Part shown: piece by piece, positions 35,301-42,331 of the stretch
Numbering within the stretch: the stretch's first letter is position 1
Layout: each line of letters begins with the position of its first letter
Origin: Clostridiales bacterium
GTDB taxonomy: Bacteria > Acidobacteriota > Aminicenantia > Aminicenantales > UBA8522
Length of the DNA stretch: 64,000 nucleotides
Reading direction: 5' to 3'
Assembly (NCBI GenBank): GCA_029907205.1
Contig: JARYMI010000004.1
Coordinates: 62,001 to 126,000 of the forward strand
The notes under the pieces: model-generated
The model's database searches: none
Told to the model about the DNA's origin: nothing
The model's input: only the letters and a program-made list of their open reading frames with translations
Program-made: the position numbers and the translations under genes

Positions 35301-35733
35301 GAAATTTGACGTTGGTCCCTCTGTAATAGAACTCTCCTCCTCTGAGAAGAACTCTTTCAGGAGCAAAAGGAAGGCTCAGCGGAATCTCGGCCGTGCGGCC
35401 GCGTCCAGTCTCGATTGCTCCGGGTATGACCCGCACGACCGGCTGGTCGATGAAGATCGTCATGGGCTTTTCACTCTTGAAGAGTGATGCAAAAGGAAGC
35501 CCAATAACTACCCGCTTGGCCGAAAAAAAGGGAGATGGAGAGACAGTCTGGACATCATCGAGGACGACCGAAGGAGGGAAAAGGCTGAGATAGACCCGCT
35601 CATAGTTAACCACAGACTGGATTCTTTCCCTCACTTGAGAGAAAAAAAAGTTGCGGAGATAAATTCCGCCGCTGAGCAGGATAGCCACCAAAATGCTGAA
35701 GGCGACAAGAGCCCGGAGCCTTTTTTTGGTCAT
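32326..35733 (-). CDS. tamB: TamB-like (DUF490) inner-membrane-anchored lipid/protein transport protein
   Basis: 1135 residues. One N-terminal membrane helix (about 8-27), then a very long run of amphipathic beta strands, the hollow bridge of AsmA/TamB proteins that spans the periplasm. The C-terminal DUF490 block is clear: GGEAYFQDRKFQVLRGRVSF, YLNFRCETYV, SSPPLPPEDVLALLALG, and LTVGKKISRDFSIYYSTNL. It works with an Omp85 partner and helps move phospholipids or assemble outer-membrane proteins. First gene of the tamB-tamA-surA-like-fabD run. Confidence 0.9.
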   Translation of the reverse strand: MTKKRLRALVAFSILVAILLSGGIYLRNFFFSQVRERIQSVVNYERVYLSLFPPSVVLDDVQTVSPSPFFSAKRVVIGLPFASLFKSEKPMTIFIDQPVVRVIPGAIETGRGRTAEIPLSLPFAPERVLLRGGEFYYRGTNVKFQAGGIKALLQRKGEGFSLMMEIGHSSLLLSPDRRPLQGKMKLNLVNRGNRLLVNRFVLDGPEVIVKAKGPLTNLRNPEGTLQVSFKAGMDALSGILKIPFRWKGRTEGKGELVRVQNEITYTTSFSSGSLRLNEIPLEKTTGRVVYTFKRGFSVDMAILKKSGIREEIRIRSEAGKVSGDLRGFHLDPVLSYFSLPWPVRSAVWGNFSLDDRKLVADFEFREADFTAEAERYPFRGPARFIWDRKRDIAFSLPQLETSFGLMDVDGKVSVGGPLDVSIKGDFNDVKMAREFTSVVMSRPFAIPEIRGAGSVTTHIGGTYSAPRVRLDFVLSPAGFANFDLASCQGFVELVKGATAGQVRFDDPSYRGELTLLSKPNELDVQIELAEGAAEKILPRLNIGLPLQGATSGYFQVSQKDRVFRVEGRFSSPLMKFGFADLRSVAGRLSWQDGIFSFPELAFDLYGGKVKNISRLDFARGLIEIKLAAENLDLSSISQRLAGQLSFDFQGQGRLGGEIASGRLSVRSLHYTPLQPMEAEGELKLSVADRAIGVKVKGNFLPGQNDFSVEAGIPLSGENISLDIKGGFSNLDLLLPWKGVLGKVNYLAEIHGLPASPRLDGAADFQGPLLPFPRFAQALTDYTGLVFVQNNRVSVRSFKAKLGGGDLQGAGEILLGKGGVDSIRFNLDGEDLLLSPLERTRVLADASLRLVKDQGRFALEGNIDTERLSWRREIFEKLAFSSSPYPETGRGPGIFDDLTLNIRLKADDNAWMENSLGRIRGRFDLTITGSVKSPIVLGEIEALGGEAYFQDRKFQVLRGRVSFYNPAAMEPYLNFRCETYVKDFRVTLNLTGLASQVRPEFASSPPLPPEDVLALLALGEAFKRPYSTETSAQMSTASLLSFELTEEAQKRAEKLFSLDRFRIDPFLMGSSAEMTARLTVGKKISRDFSIYYSTNLTRQTEEIVRLEWDLSNEFSLVGTRNELGRISFDFKIRKRF

Positions 35734-35999
35734 ATTGGAGCGTTATTCAATATACCATTATCAGTTTGAAAAATAAATTTCCTCCTCCCAAAAAGGCTGA
35801 CCGTGTACCTCTTCTATTTCAGCCAGAAGGAAAAATTCATTTTGCAGCCTGTTGAGCATTCGGTTGGTAACATAGTGCCAGAAAAAGAGAACTCAACGGG
35901 GGACTGCCCAGAAAAGCGGCTGCCGTAGACGACGTCTACCTGTCCATCAAGGAAGGGTTCGAGGAGTCTGCAAAACACACTATCGATTTTATATGTAAA
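35734..35999. other. gene-free stretch before the restriction locus
   Basis: No intact gene. A start-less open frame from about 35871 to the stop at 36003-36005 (43 codons) reads ...PRKAAAVDDVYLSIKEGFEE and on to ICKL, which looks protein-like and may be the tail of a lost gene. From about 35980 on, the DNA turns sharply AT-rich. Confidence 0.35.
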
Positions 36000-36038
36000 T
36001 TATAGTTTATATATAAAAATATGCTCGATAAACTATAA
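36000..36038. promoter_or_regulatory. perfect 11-bp inverted repeat (likely operator of the R-M locus)
   Basis: TTATAGTTTAT (36000-36010) and ATAAACTATAA (36028-36038), a perfect inverted repeat with 17 bases between, ending 12 bases before the -35 box of the hsdM promoter. The size and place suit a dimeric regulator; the winged-helix protein encoded in the operon is a candidate binder (inference). Confidence 0.6.
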
Positions 36039-36050
36039 AGTAAAATAAAC

Positions 36051-36079
36051 TTGACAAAAAGGTCAATTTCTTATATACA
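36051..36079 (+). promoter_or_regulatory. promoter of the type I R-M operon
   Basis: TTGACA (36051-36056), 17-base spacer, TATACA (36074-36079), in a strongly AT-rich segment; expected start near 36086, 34 bases before the hsdM ATG. Confidence 0.75.
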
Positions 36080-36119
36080 TATTTCTGCGCTGTTAAGCAA
36101 AACCTAAAGGAAATTGGCC

Positions 36120-37607
36120 ATGGAAAAAGTCAATTTGGAACTTCTGAAATCCCATCTCTGGAAATCTGCAGATATTCTACGGGGCCATATCGACGCGGCC
36201 GACTACAAGAATTATATCTTTGGATTTCTTTTCTTGAAGCGCATATCCGATGTATTCGATGAAGAAGTTGAAAAAATCCTGCGCGAGACCGGCAATCGGA
36301 AGATCGCCTTAGAAGACAGAGATTATCATGCCTTTTTTGTCCCGGAGAGAGCCCGGTGGAGCTGGCTCCAAACGCTCACACAGAACATTGGAGAAGCTCT
36401 AAACAAAGCAAATGATATGCTGGAGGAGGAGAACCCGGAGAGCCTGGAGGGCGTTCTTTCCGCAGTCGATTTTAATGACAAAGACAGACTGCCTGACCAT
36501 ATACTCGCCCAGCTCATCAATCATTTCTCCCAGATCAGGCTGCGGAACGAAGACCTCGAGAAGCCGGATATCCTTGGGGATGCTTATGAATACCTCATCG
36601 CCCAATTTGCCTCGAGCGCCGGCAAAAAGGGTGGTGAATTTTATACCCCTAAGGAAGTCGTCGAGTTGCTTGTCGATCTCCTCGATCCGCAGGAGGGGAT
36701 GCGAATCTGCGACCCTGCCTGCGGCTCAGGTGGCATGCTCATCCAGTCCGTATATCATCTTAAAGAAAATAGACAAAATCCTCAAAATATCTCCCTCTAT
36801 GGGCAGGAAATTAATGTCGGCACCTGGGCAATATGCAAGATGAACCTCCTCCTTCACGGCCTGCAAAGCGCGCAGGTCAAGAGGGGCGATACGCTTCGTG
36901 ATCCGCAATTCCTTGACAGTGGCCGATTGATGCAGTTCGATATTGTAATCGCCAACCCGCCGTTTTCCCTCAAAAACTGGGGATATGAGAGAGCTCAGAA
37001 TGATCCCTACAAAAGATTCCGGTTCGGCATCCCCCCGAAGGGGTATGCTGACTATGCCTTTGTCCAACACATGCTCGCCTCCGTCAAGCCCACTGGAAAA
37101 GCCGGTATTGTCCTTCCACATGGCGCGCTTTTCAGAGGAGGAGCTGAGGGAAAAATAAGAAAAGGGATCCTTGAAGAAGACCTCCTCGAAGGTATAATCG
37201 GTCTTCCCCCAAAGTTGTTTTATGGGACAGGCATTCCTGCCTGCCTTTTCATCCTCAACAGAAATAAAGGGCAGGAGCGAAGGGGAAAGGTGTTCTTCCT
37301 TTATGGAGCGAATGACTTTCTTGAGGAGAAAAAGCAAAACAGGCTGCGCCCGGAAGATATCGCCAAGATTGTCACCGCGTTCCGGGAATACCGTGAAGTT
37401 CCCAATTACTGCCGGCCAGTTTCTCTGAACGAAATCCGCGAAAATGATTATAACCTTAATATCACCCGTTACGTCGATATCTCCGAGGAGGATGAGAAGA
37501 TTGATATTCAGAAAACAATCGATGAGCTAAAAGAGCTGAAAAAGGAATACGCAAAACTCGAAGAAAAAGTCATGGGTTATCTAAGAGATCTTAATTTCAA
37601 GGTTTAA
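36120..37607 (+). CDS. hsdM: type I restriction-modification DNA methyltransferase subunit HsdM
   Basis: 495 residues from ATG 36120, which has AAAGGA eight bases upstream; a TTG at 36114 would add two residues. N-terminal helical domain with RGHIDAADYKNYIFGFLFLK, then the N6-adenine methylase core: GGEFYTPKEVVELL, SAM motif I DPACGSGGML (about 200) and catalytic motif IV NPPF (about 282). A C-terminal coiled coil contacts HsdS. It starts the locus; the next gene follows two bases after its stop. Confidence 0.96.
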   Translation: MEKVNLELLKSHLWKSADILRGHIDAADYKNYIFGFLFLKRISDVFDEEVEKILRETGNRKIALEDRDYHAFFVPERARWSWLQTLTQNIGEALNKANDMLEEENPESLEGVLSAVDFNDKDRLPDHILAQLINHFSQIRLRNEDLEKPDILGDAYEYLIAQFASSAGKKGGEFYTPKEVVELLVDLLDPQEGMRICDPACGSGGMLIQSVYHLKENRQNPQNISLYGQEINVGTWAICKMNLLLHGLQSAQVKRGDTLRDPQFLDSGRLMQFDIVIANPPFSLKNWGYERAQNDPYKRFRFGIPPKGYADYAFVQHMLASVKPTGKAGIVLPHGALFRGGAEGKIRKGILEEDLLEGIIGLPPKLFYGTGIPACLFILNRNKGQERRGKVFFLYGANDFLEEKKQNRLRPEDIAKIVTAFREYREVPNYCRPVSLNEIRENDYNLNITRYVDISEEDEKIDIQKTIDELKELKKEYAKLEEKVMGYLRDLNFKV

Positions 37608-37609
37608 CT

Positions 37610-38203
37610 ATGTTTGAGGGCAAGGCCGATATAGAGAAAGCACTGGTGGCTCTGTCCGAGCAGCTCGAGGCTCTTGACGCTGGCATCATCGAGATGGTTG
37701 TCTGCGGGGGCGCCGCCTTGAATGTGCTTGGATATGTCCGCAGGACCACAAAAGACGTTGATGTGGTCGCATTAGTGGAGAAAAACGGGAAATCAACATC
37801 ACTTGTAAAAGCAGGCCCTTTTTCTCCACTCATAAGGCAAGCTGCCGACAAGGTCCGGAGAGATTTCAACTTGCCTGAAAACTGGCTTAATCCGGGTCCA
37901 GCCTCGGTGATGGATTTCGGCCTGCCCAAGGCTTTAATGGAACGCACAGAGACAAGATATTATGGCAACGTGCTGATCATTCATTACCTGGGTCGTTATG
38001 ATCAGATTCATTTCAAGCTCCATGCTGCTGTGGATCAAGGTGGAAAGCATTTCGATGACCTCCTTGCTCTTAAACCATCCTCCCAGGAATTAGAAGACGC
38101 TGCACGCTGGAGTATGACTCACGATCGCTCAGAAGGATTCCGGCTGGTCCTCAAGGATTTTCTTCAAAAAATAGGACACGGCAATGTCGCAGCGAAGATT
38201 TAA
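37610..38203 (+). CDS. DUF6036/AbiEii-like nucleotidyltransferase
   Basis: 197 residues. The polymerase-beta nucleotidyltransferase signature is complete: GG at 33-34 (VVCGGAALNVLGYVRRTTKD) followed by D49-V-D51, the metal-binding pair. The later block KLHAAVDQGGKHFDDLLAL...ARWSMTHD is typical of small stand-alone enzymes grouped near DUF6036 and AbiEii/MNT toxins. Such enzymes add nucleotides to tRNA or proteins. It sits between hsdM and hsdS, overlapping the next gene by 20 bases, so the two are likely made together. That it is a toxin is inference. Confidence 0.8.
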   Translation: MFEGKADIEKALVALSEQLEALDAGIIEMVVCGGAALNVLGYVRRTTKDVDVVALVEKNGKSTSLVKAGPFSPLIRQAADKVRRDFNLPENWLNPGPASVMDFGLPKALMERTETRYYGNVLIIHYLGRYDQIHFKLHAAVDQGGKHFDDLLALKPSSQELEDAARWSMTHDRSEGFRLVLKDFLQKIGHGNVAAKI

Positions 38204-39236
38204 AAATATCTTTATGGAGAACGTGCTTGATTTTCTCTGGCGGCAGTGGTCTGCCCTCGGGATTGTGGGGGGGGCCCGGACAGAAGACGTCTGGGCTATT
38301 GACCCCGAGGCGCTTCTAATCTTCAGCCTGGAGATGTCCCGTTATGAGCCACGCCTCTTTGATGAGGTACTCGACTGGATGGTCGTGAACGGGAAATGGA
38401 TTGATAATCAGCGACTAAGAGGAATCATAAGACACACCAACGAGAAGGCATCACGAATAATAAGCGCCGTTGCTTCTTTCGTTTCAAAAGAAGCTGGAAC
38501 ATATGAGCGGAAATGGAGGCCTCTTTCCTCTTTACATAGATATTCTCCAAATAATGGACCAGAAGCCCTTTTTAGGACAAAGGAAGGACTGCCTTATCCA
38601 GAGCCAAGAAATCCATCAAAATCTTTCCTTGACTATGGCTTTCTGCGTGAAAATGTATTGATTCGCAAGTTGACAAGGCGAATTCCCTTTGCTTCAAAAA
38701 GCAACATTCGTTTTCTCTTAAGGGCTCTTTTTGGAATCGGCTCCCGGGCAGAATGCATTCTTTACCTATTGACTCATGAGGCCGGGCACCCTTCAGAAAT
38801 TGCCAAGGCCATAGGGATTTCCTTTATGGGGGCGCGAAGTGCTCTCGTCGACCTTTCCGATTCAGGGTTGATTTTGACAAGGATAAAGGGAAAGCGCAGA
38901 ATTGAGTATTGGGTTTCTCAGAAAAGATGGTGGGAGTTTCTTTATGGGGTGAACTACGAAGAGGTCAGCGTTCCTGTCTGGCTCGACTGGATCTCGCTAT
39001 TTTCTGCGCTCCGGAACGTCTGGGATGTCCTGGGCGAGGTTGATAAATCAGAATCAGAATACATGAGAAGCTCGAAGCTAAGAGAGTCCATGGAGACAAT
39101 TAATCGCGAATTTGTCAAAAGTGGACTTGATGTTCCTCCTGTTCCAGGGCCTGAAGTCCCGCCTGAAAAATATGAAAAAGAGTTTCAGAATTTCATCATG
39201 AGAGTGCTGGGAGCAAGAAATGTCTCCAGTCGATAG
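38184..39236 (+). CDS. winged-helix protein partnered with the nucleotidyltransferase
   Basis: 350 residues, unknown family. The N-terminal half (about 10-110) is helical (LWRQWSALGIVGGARTEDVW, LIFSLEMSRYEPRLFDEVLD). A clear winged helix-turn-helix lies at about 186-252: SRAECILYLL, SEIAKAIGISFMGARSALVD, then the wing ILTRIKGKRRIEYWV. Start ATG 38184 has AGGACA just upstream. The frame contains a G8 run at 38267-38274. It overlaps the nucleotidyltransferase end (20 bases) and the hsdS start (17 bases). A DNA-binding antitoxin or operon regulator is the simplest guess. Confidence 0.72.
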   Translation: MSQRRFKNIFMENVLDFLWRQWSALGIVGGARTEDVWAIDPEALLIFSLEMSRYEPRLFDEVLDWMVVNGKWIDNQRLRGIIRHTNEKASRIISAVASFVSKEAGTYERKWRPLSSLHRYSPNNGPEALFRTKEGLPYPEPRNPSKSFLDYGFLRENVLIRKLTRRIPFASKSNIRFLLRALFGIGSRAECILYLLTHEAGHPSEIAKAIGISFMGARSALVDLSDSGLILTRIKGKRRIEYWVSQKRWWEFLYGVNYEEVSVPVWLDWISLFSALRNVWDVLGEVDKSESEYMRSSKLRESMETINREFVKSGLDVPPVPGPEVPPEKYEKEFQNFIMRVLGARNVSSR

Positions 39237-40506
39237 CCTTCGGACTGAAACCAAATTCAAAAATACCGAAATCGGCGAAATCCCCGTGGATTGGGCAGTT
39301 GTTCAGTTAAGAGATATTAGTCAGAAACCTGAATATGGCTATACAACAAGCGCAATTGAAAAACCTGTTGGTCCAAAATTTCTAAGAATCACAGATATTC
39401 AAAATGGCCATGTTAATTGGAGTGCTGTTCCGTATTGTGACTGTCCAGATTCAATAAAGAAGAAATACATTTTAAAAAGCGGAGATATCCTTTTCGCTCG
39501 AACAGGCGCCACTACAGGGAAGAGTTTTTTAATCCAAGATTGTCCTGAGGCCGTTTTTGCATCATATTTAATAAAAATAACTCCAACTCCAACATCAAAA
39601 ATCAATTCGGAATTCCTTTATTTCGTTTTTAACTCCCATATATATTGGAAACAAATAAGACAAGCTATAAGTGGAAGTGCTCAGGGCGGCATTAATTCTA
39701 CTGTTCTTTCAAAAATAAGAGTTCCGTTACCTCCGTTCATAGAACAAGGCAAGATCGCCGATATATTAGGATCAGTCGATGAAGCAATCGAGAAAAAACA
39801 GCAAATTATCGAAAAAACTAACAAGCTTAAAAAAGGCTTAATGCAGGAGCTTCTCACACGCGGCATTGGCCATACAAAATTCAAGAAAACCGAAATCGGC
39901 GAAATTCCTGCGCAATGGAGAATAAAGAAGCTGCGTGAGATTGGTCGACTGAGAGGGGGAAGTGGTTTTCCCGAAAAATATCAGGGCAATTCAGATAGAG
40001 AATACCCTTTCATTAAGGTAAGTGATATGAACTTGCCTGGGAATGAGATTTACCTCAAGCATTCTGCAAACACAATTGATATAAACATCAAGGAGGAACT
40101 TGGTTGTCATATTTTCCCAAAGGACACGATAGTTTTTGCAAAGGTAGGAGCAGCCTTGCTTCTTAATAGGAGAAGGATTCTAACTAAGGAAAGTTGTATT
40201 GACAATAATATGATGGGATTGGAAATATCCAAAGAGAACGATCCGCGATTCTATTACTATGTAATGCAAACAATTGATTTTGCCGATTATGTTTTCCCAG
40301 GCACATTGCCATCAGTAAACCAAAGAGTTCTTGGAAATATTAAAGTAGTGAGCCCATCTTTTAATGAGCAATCTACGATTTCGAGAATTTTAATGGGCAT
40401 TGACGAAAAAATAGAAGCTCAAAACAAACATTTGAAGAAAATTGAAAAAATTAAAATTGGTCTTATGGCAACATTATTAACCGGAAAAATCAGGGTGAGG
40501 TATTAA
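39220..40506 (+). CDS. hsdS: type I restriction-modification specificity subunit HsdS
   Basis: 428 residues with two target-recognition halves. Half 1 starts KFKNTEIGEIPVDWAVVQL, half 2 KFKKTEIGEIPAQWRIKKL. Each is followed by a variable domain (about 30-175 and 235-385) and a conserved spacer helix (IDEAIEKKQQIIEKTNKLKK and IDEKIEAQNKHLKKIEKIKI). It sets the bipartite DNA target for the HsdMRS complex. DNA is clearly more AT-rich than the flanks, as is common for exchanged hsdS genes. The start overlaps the upstream gene by 17 bases. Confidence 0.95.
   Translation: MSPVDSLRTETKFKNTEIGEIPVDWAVVQLRDISQKPEYGYTTSAIEKPVGPKFLRITDIQNGHVNWSAVPYCDCPDSIKKKYILKSGDILFARTGATTGKSFLIQDCPEAVFASYLIKITPTPTSKINSEFLYFVFNSHIYWKQIRQAISGSAQGGINSTVLSKIRVPLPPFIEQGKIADILGSVDEAIEKKQQIIEKTNKLKKGLMQELLTRGIGHTKFKKTEIGEIPAQWRIKKLREIGRLRGGSGFPEKYQGNSDREYPFIKVSDMNLPGNEIYLKHSANTIDINIKEELGCHIFPKDTIVFAKVGAALLLNRRRILTKESCIDNNMMGLEISKENDPRFYYYVMQTIDFADYVFPGTLPSVNQRVLGNIKVVSPSFNEQSTISRILMGIDEKIEAQNKHLKKIEKIKIGLMATLLTGKIRVRY
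39253..39286 (+). repeat. hsdS internal direct repeat, copy 1
   Basis: 34 bases, identical at 30 positions to 39877-39910, marking the start of target-recognition half 1. Confidence 0.75.
39877..39910 (+). repeat. hsdS internal direct repeat, copy 2
   Basis: Second copy, 624 bases after the first, at the start of recognition half 2. Such repeats can support half-subunit exchange by recombination. Confidence 0.75.
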
Positions 40507-40509
40507 AAA

Positions 40510-40648
40510 ATGAAGATAAAAAAAATAAGAATGACAAATTTTAAAAGATTCGATGATTTGACAATTGATTCATCAGAAATTAGAACTTGCAAAGCTTATT
40601 ACTCCTGAGACTAATATCTATAAGGAACTGTTGAGCTGTATCCAGTGA
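40510..40648 (+). pseudogene. ghost of an AAA ATPase gene (both ends kept, middle deleted)
   Basis: The ATG three bases after the hsdS stop opens MKIKKIRMTNFKRFDDLTID, the standard first strand-loop of RecF/SMC-like AAA ATPases (AAA_15/AAA_23, before the Walker A). The frame then stops at 40606-40608. From 40571 the +1 frame reads HQKLELAKLITPETNIYKEL and LSCIQ to a stop at 40646-40648, plausible as the C-terminus of the same protein. So nearly the whole gene, including every ATPase motif, is deleted between about 40565 and 40575. The hsdR ATG follows nine bases on. Confidence 0.65.
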
Positions 40649-40657
40649 TAGGACGCT

Positions 40658-42331
40658 ATGAAATATTTCAGTGAAGACGCGCTTTCTGAACAACCTGCAG
40701 TCGAGCAGCTCAAGAGGCTGGGATATACGCATATTCATGGGGACCTTCTTGATCCTGAATTAAAGGAAGATTGCGAGCGCAAATCGCGCAAAGACGCTGT
40801 ACTGGAAGAACGGCTGAAGAAAAGACTGTCAATAATCAACCCGAATCTAAACGAAAACTCTATCGCCAAAGCCCTCCGCAGGATCACGCATATCCAGGCA
40901 GAGAGCATTCTCGAGGCCAACCAGATTTTTCATCGATACCTGATATCTGGAACGTCGATTAATCAGGATATCGGAGGCAGACGCCAGAAACAAACGGTTA
41001 ATTATATTGATTTTGACAACATCGAAAACAATGAATTTCTGGCTGTAAATCAGTTTTGGCTAAGGAGCGGAAAAATTACGGGAAGACCGGACATCGTTAT
41101 TTTCATCAACGGCATTCCGCTTGTCGTCATCGAATGCAAGAGCCCGGTTGCCAGGAACACAGGAGTAGTTGACGCCCAGCGCCAATTAATCCGCTATCAG
41201 GAGGAAATCCCGCAACTCTTCCGGACGAACGAGATTCTTATCGGGTGCAATCTTTTCGGCGCAAAATACGGAATGATTAATGTCACTCCCGATAAATATC
41301 ATGAGTGGAAAGCTCAGAATGGCGAAAAAATCTCCGATATGGGTAATCATCCCACGGTCAAAGAGATGCTCAATCTTGGGCTGATCGAGAAGAAAGATTT
41401 AAGCGACCACCCGCCGATGCAGGAGGTGCTTATCGCCGGCATCCTCAATAAACAAAATCTCCTCGATATCATCCGGAATTTTATCGTTTTTGATTTCAGT
41501 AAAGAAGAACATAAAATTATCAAGAAGATTTGCCGGTATCAACAATACACGGCTGTAAATAAGATAGTCAGACGCGTGTCCAGAGAGCCACACAAGAGAG
41601 GAATAATCTGGCACTGGCAAGGTTCGGGGAAATCATTGATTTTGCTTTTTACAGCGATAAAGCTTAAAAGAGAAGAGAAAAAGCTCAAGAATCCGAATAT
41701 CCTCATTGTCACTGACCGGACGAAACTTGACAGACAAATCACCGACCAGTTCAGGGACTGCAATTTCCCGAACCCAGTAATGGCAAAAACTTCAAAGCAG
41801 CTTTATTCTCTTCTTAGAGGTGGAACTCCGGGAAACACGATTATGACGACCGTCCAGAAGTTCAGGAAACCCCACGTTAAGCCTCTTTCGGAAGCAGAGA
41901 ACATCATCGTCCTGACTGACGAAGCCCACAGGACTCAATATGGAAGCTTCGCTCTAAATCTCAGGAGGGCGCTCCCCAACGCATGTTTCTTTGCTTTTAC
42001 CGGAACTCCTCTTGATAAAAGAGACCGAAATACCTATAGACATTTCAGCCCGCCAGGCGAAAGGTATCTTGATCGATATGATATGCAGCAATCGCTTGAA
42101 GACCACGCCACTGTACCGGTCAAATATGAGAGCAGGCTGACAAACCTCCAGGTGGTTGGCGCCTCGATTGATACACTGATCAGAGAATTATTTCCTGAAA
42201 AAACAGAGAAAGAGCTTTCCGAGATCAAAAGACGATACGCCACCATTGAGACGATTATTTCTGCCCCCCCGCAGAATCGAACGGATCGCTATGGATATTG
42301 TCAATCATTTCATGACCAAGATTGGTCCTAA
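40658..42331 (+). CDS. hsdR: type I restriction endonuclease subunit HsdR, N-terminal part (frameshifted)
   Basis: 557 residues. The nuclease domain has the PD-(D/E)xK triad: D145 in GRPDIVIF, E159 and K161 in IECKSP. The motor begins with Walker A WQGSGKSL (320-327), then VTDRTKLDRQ, DEAH (421-424) and FTGTPLDKRDRN. The true frame runs to ...ATIETIISAP at a C7 run (42264-42270); after it this frame continues with 20 or so unrelated residues to a stop, while the rest of HsdR continues in the next frame from 42246-42291. As sequenced, no full HsdR is made unless ribosomes or polymerase slip. Confidence 0.9.
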   Translation: MKYFSEDALSEQPAVEQLKRLGYTHIHGDLLDPELKEDCERKSRKDAVLEERLKKRLSIINPNLNENSIAKALRRITHIQAESILEANQIFHRYLISGTSINQDIGGRRQKQTVNYIDFDNIENNEFLAVNQFWLRSGKITGRPDIVIFINGIPLVVIECKSPVARNTGVVDAQRQLIRYQEEIPQLFRTNEILIGCNLFGAKYGMINVTPDKYHEWKAQNGEKISDMGNHPTVKEMLNLGLIEKKDLSDHPPMQEVLIAGILNKQNLLDIIRNFIVFDFSKEEHKIIKKICRYQQYTAVNKIVRRVSREPHKRGIIWHWQGSGKSLILLFTAIKLKREEKKLKNPNILIVTDRTKLDRQITDQFRDCNFPNPVMAKTSKQLYSLLRGGTPGNTIMTTVQKFRKPHVKPLSEAENIIVLTDEAHRTQYGSFALNLRRALPNACFFAFTGTPLDKRDRNTYRHFSPPGERYLDRYDMQQSLEDHATVPVKYESRLTNLQVVGASIDTLIRELFPEKTEKELSEIKRRYATIETIISAPPQNRTDRYGYCQSFHDQDWS

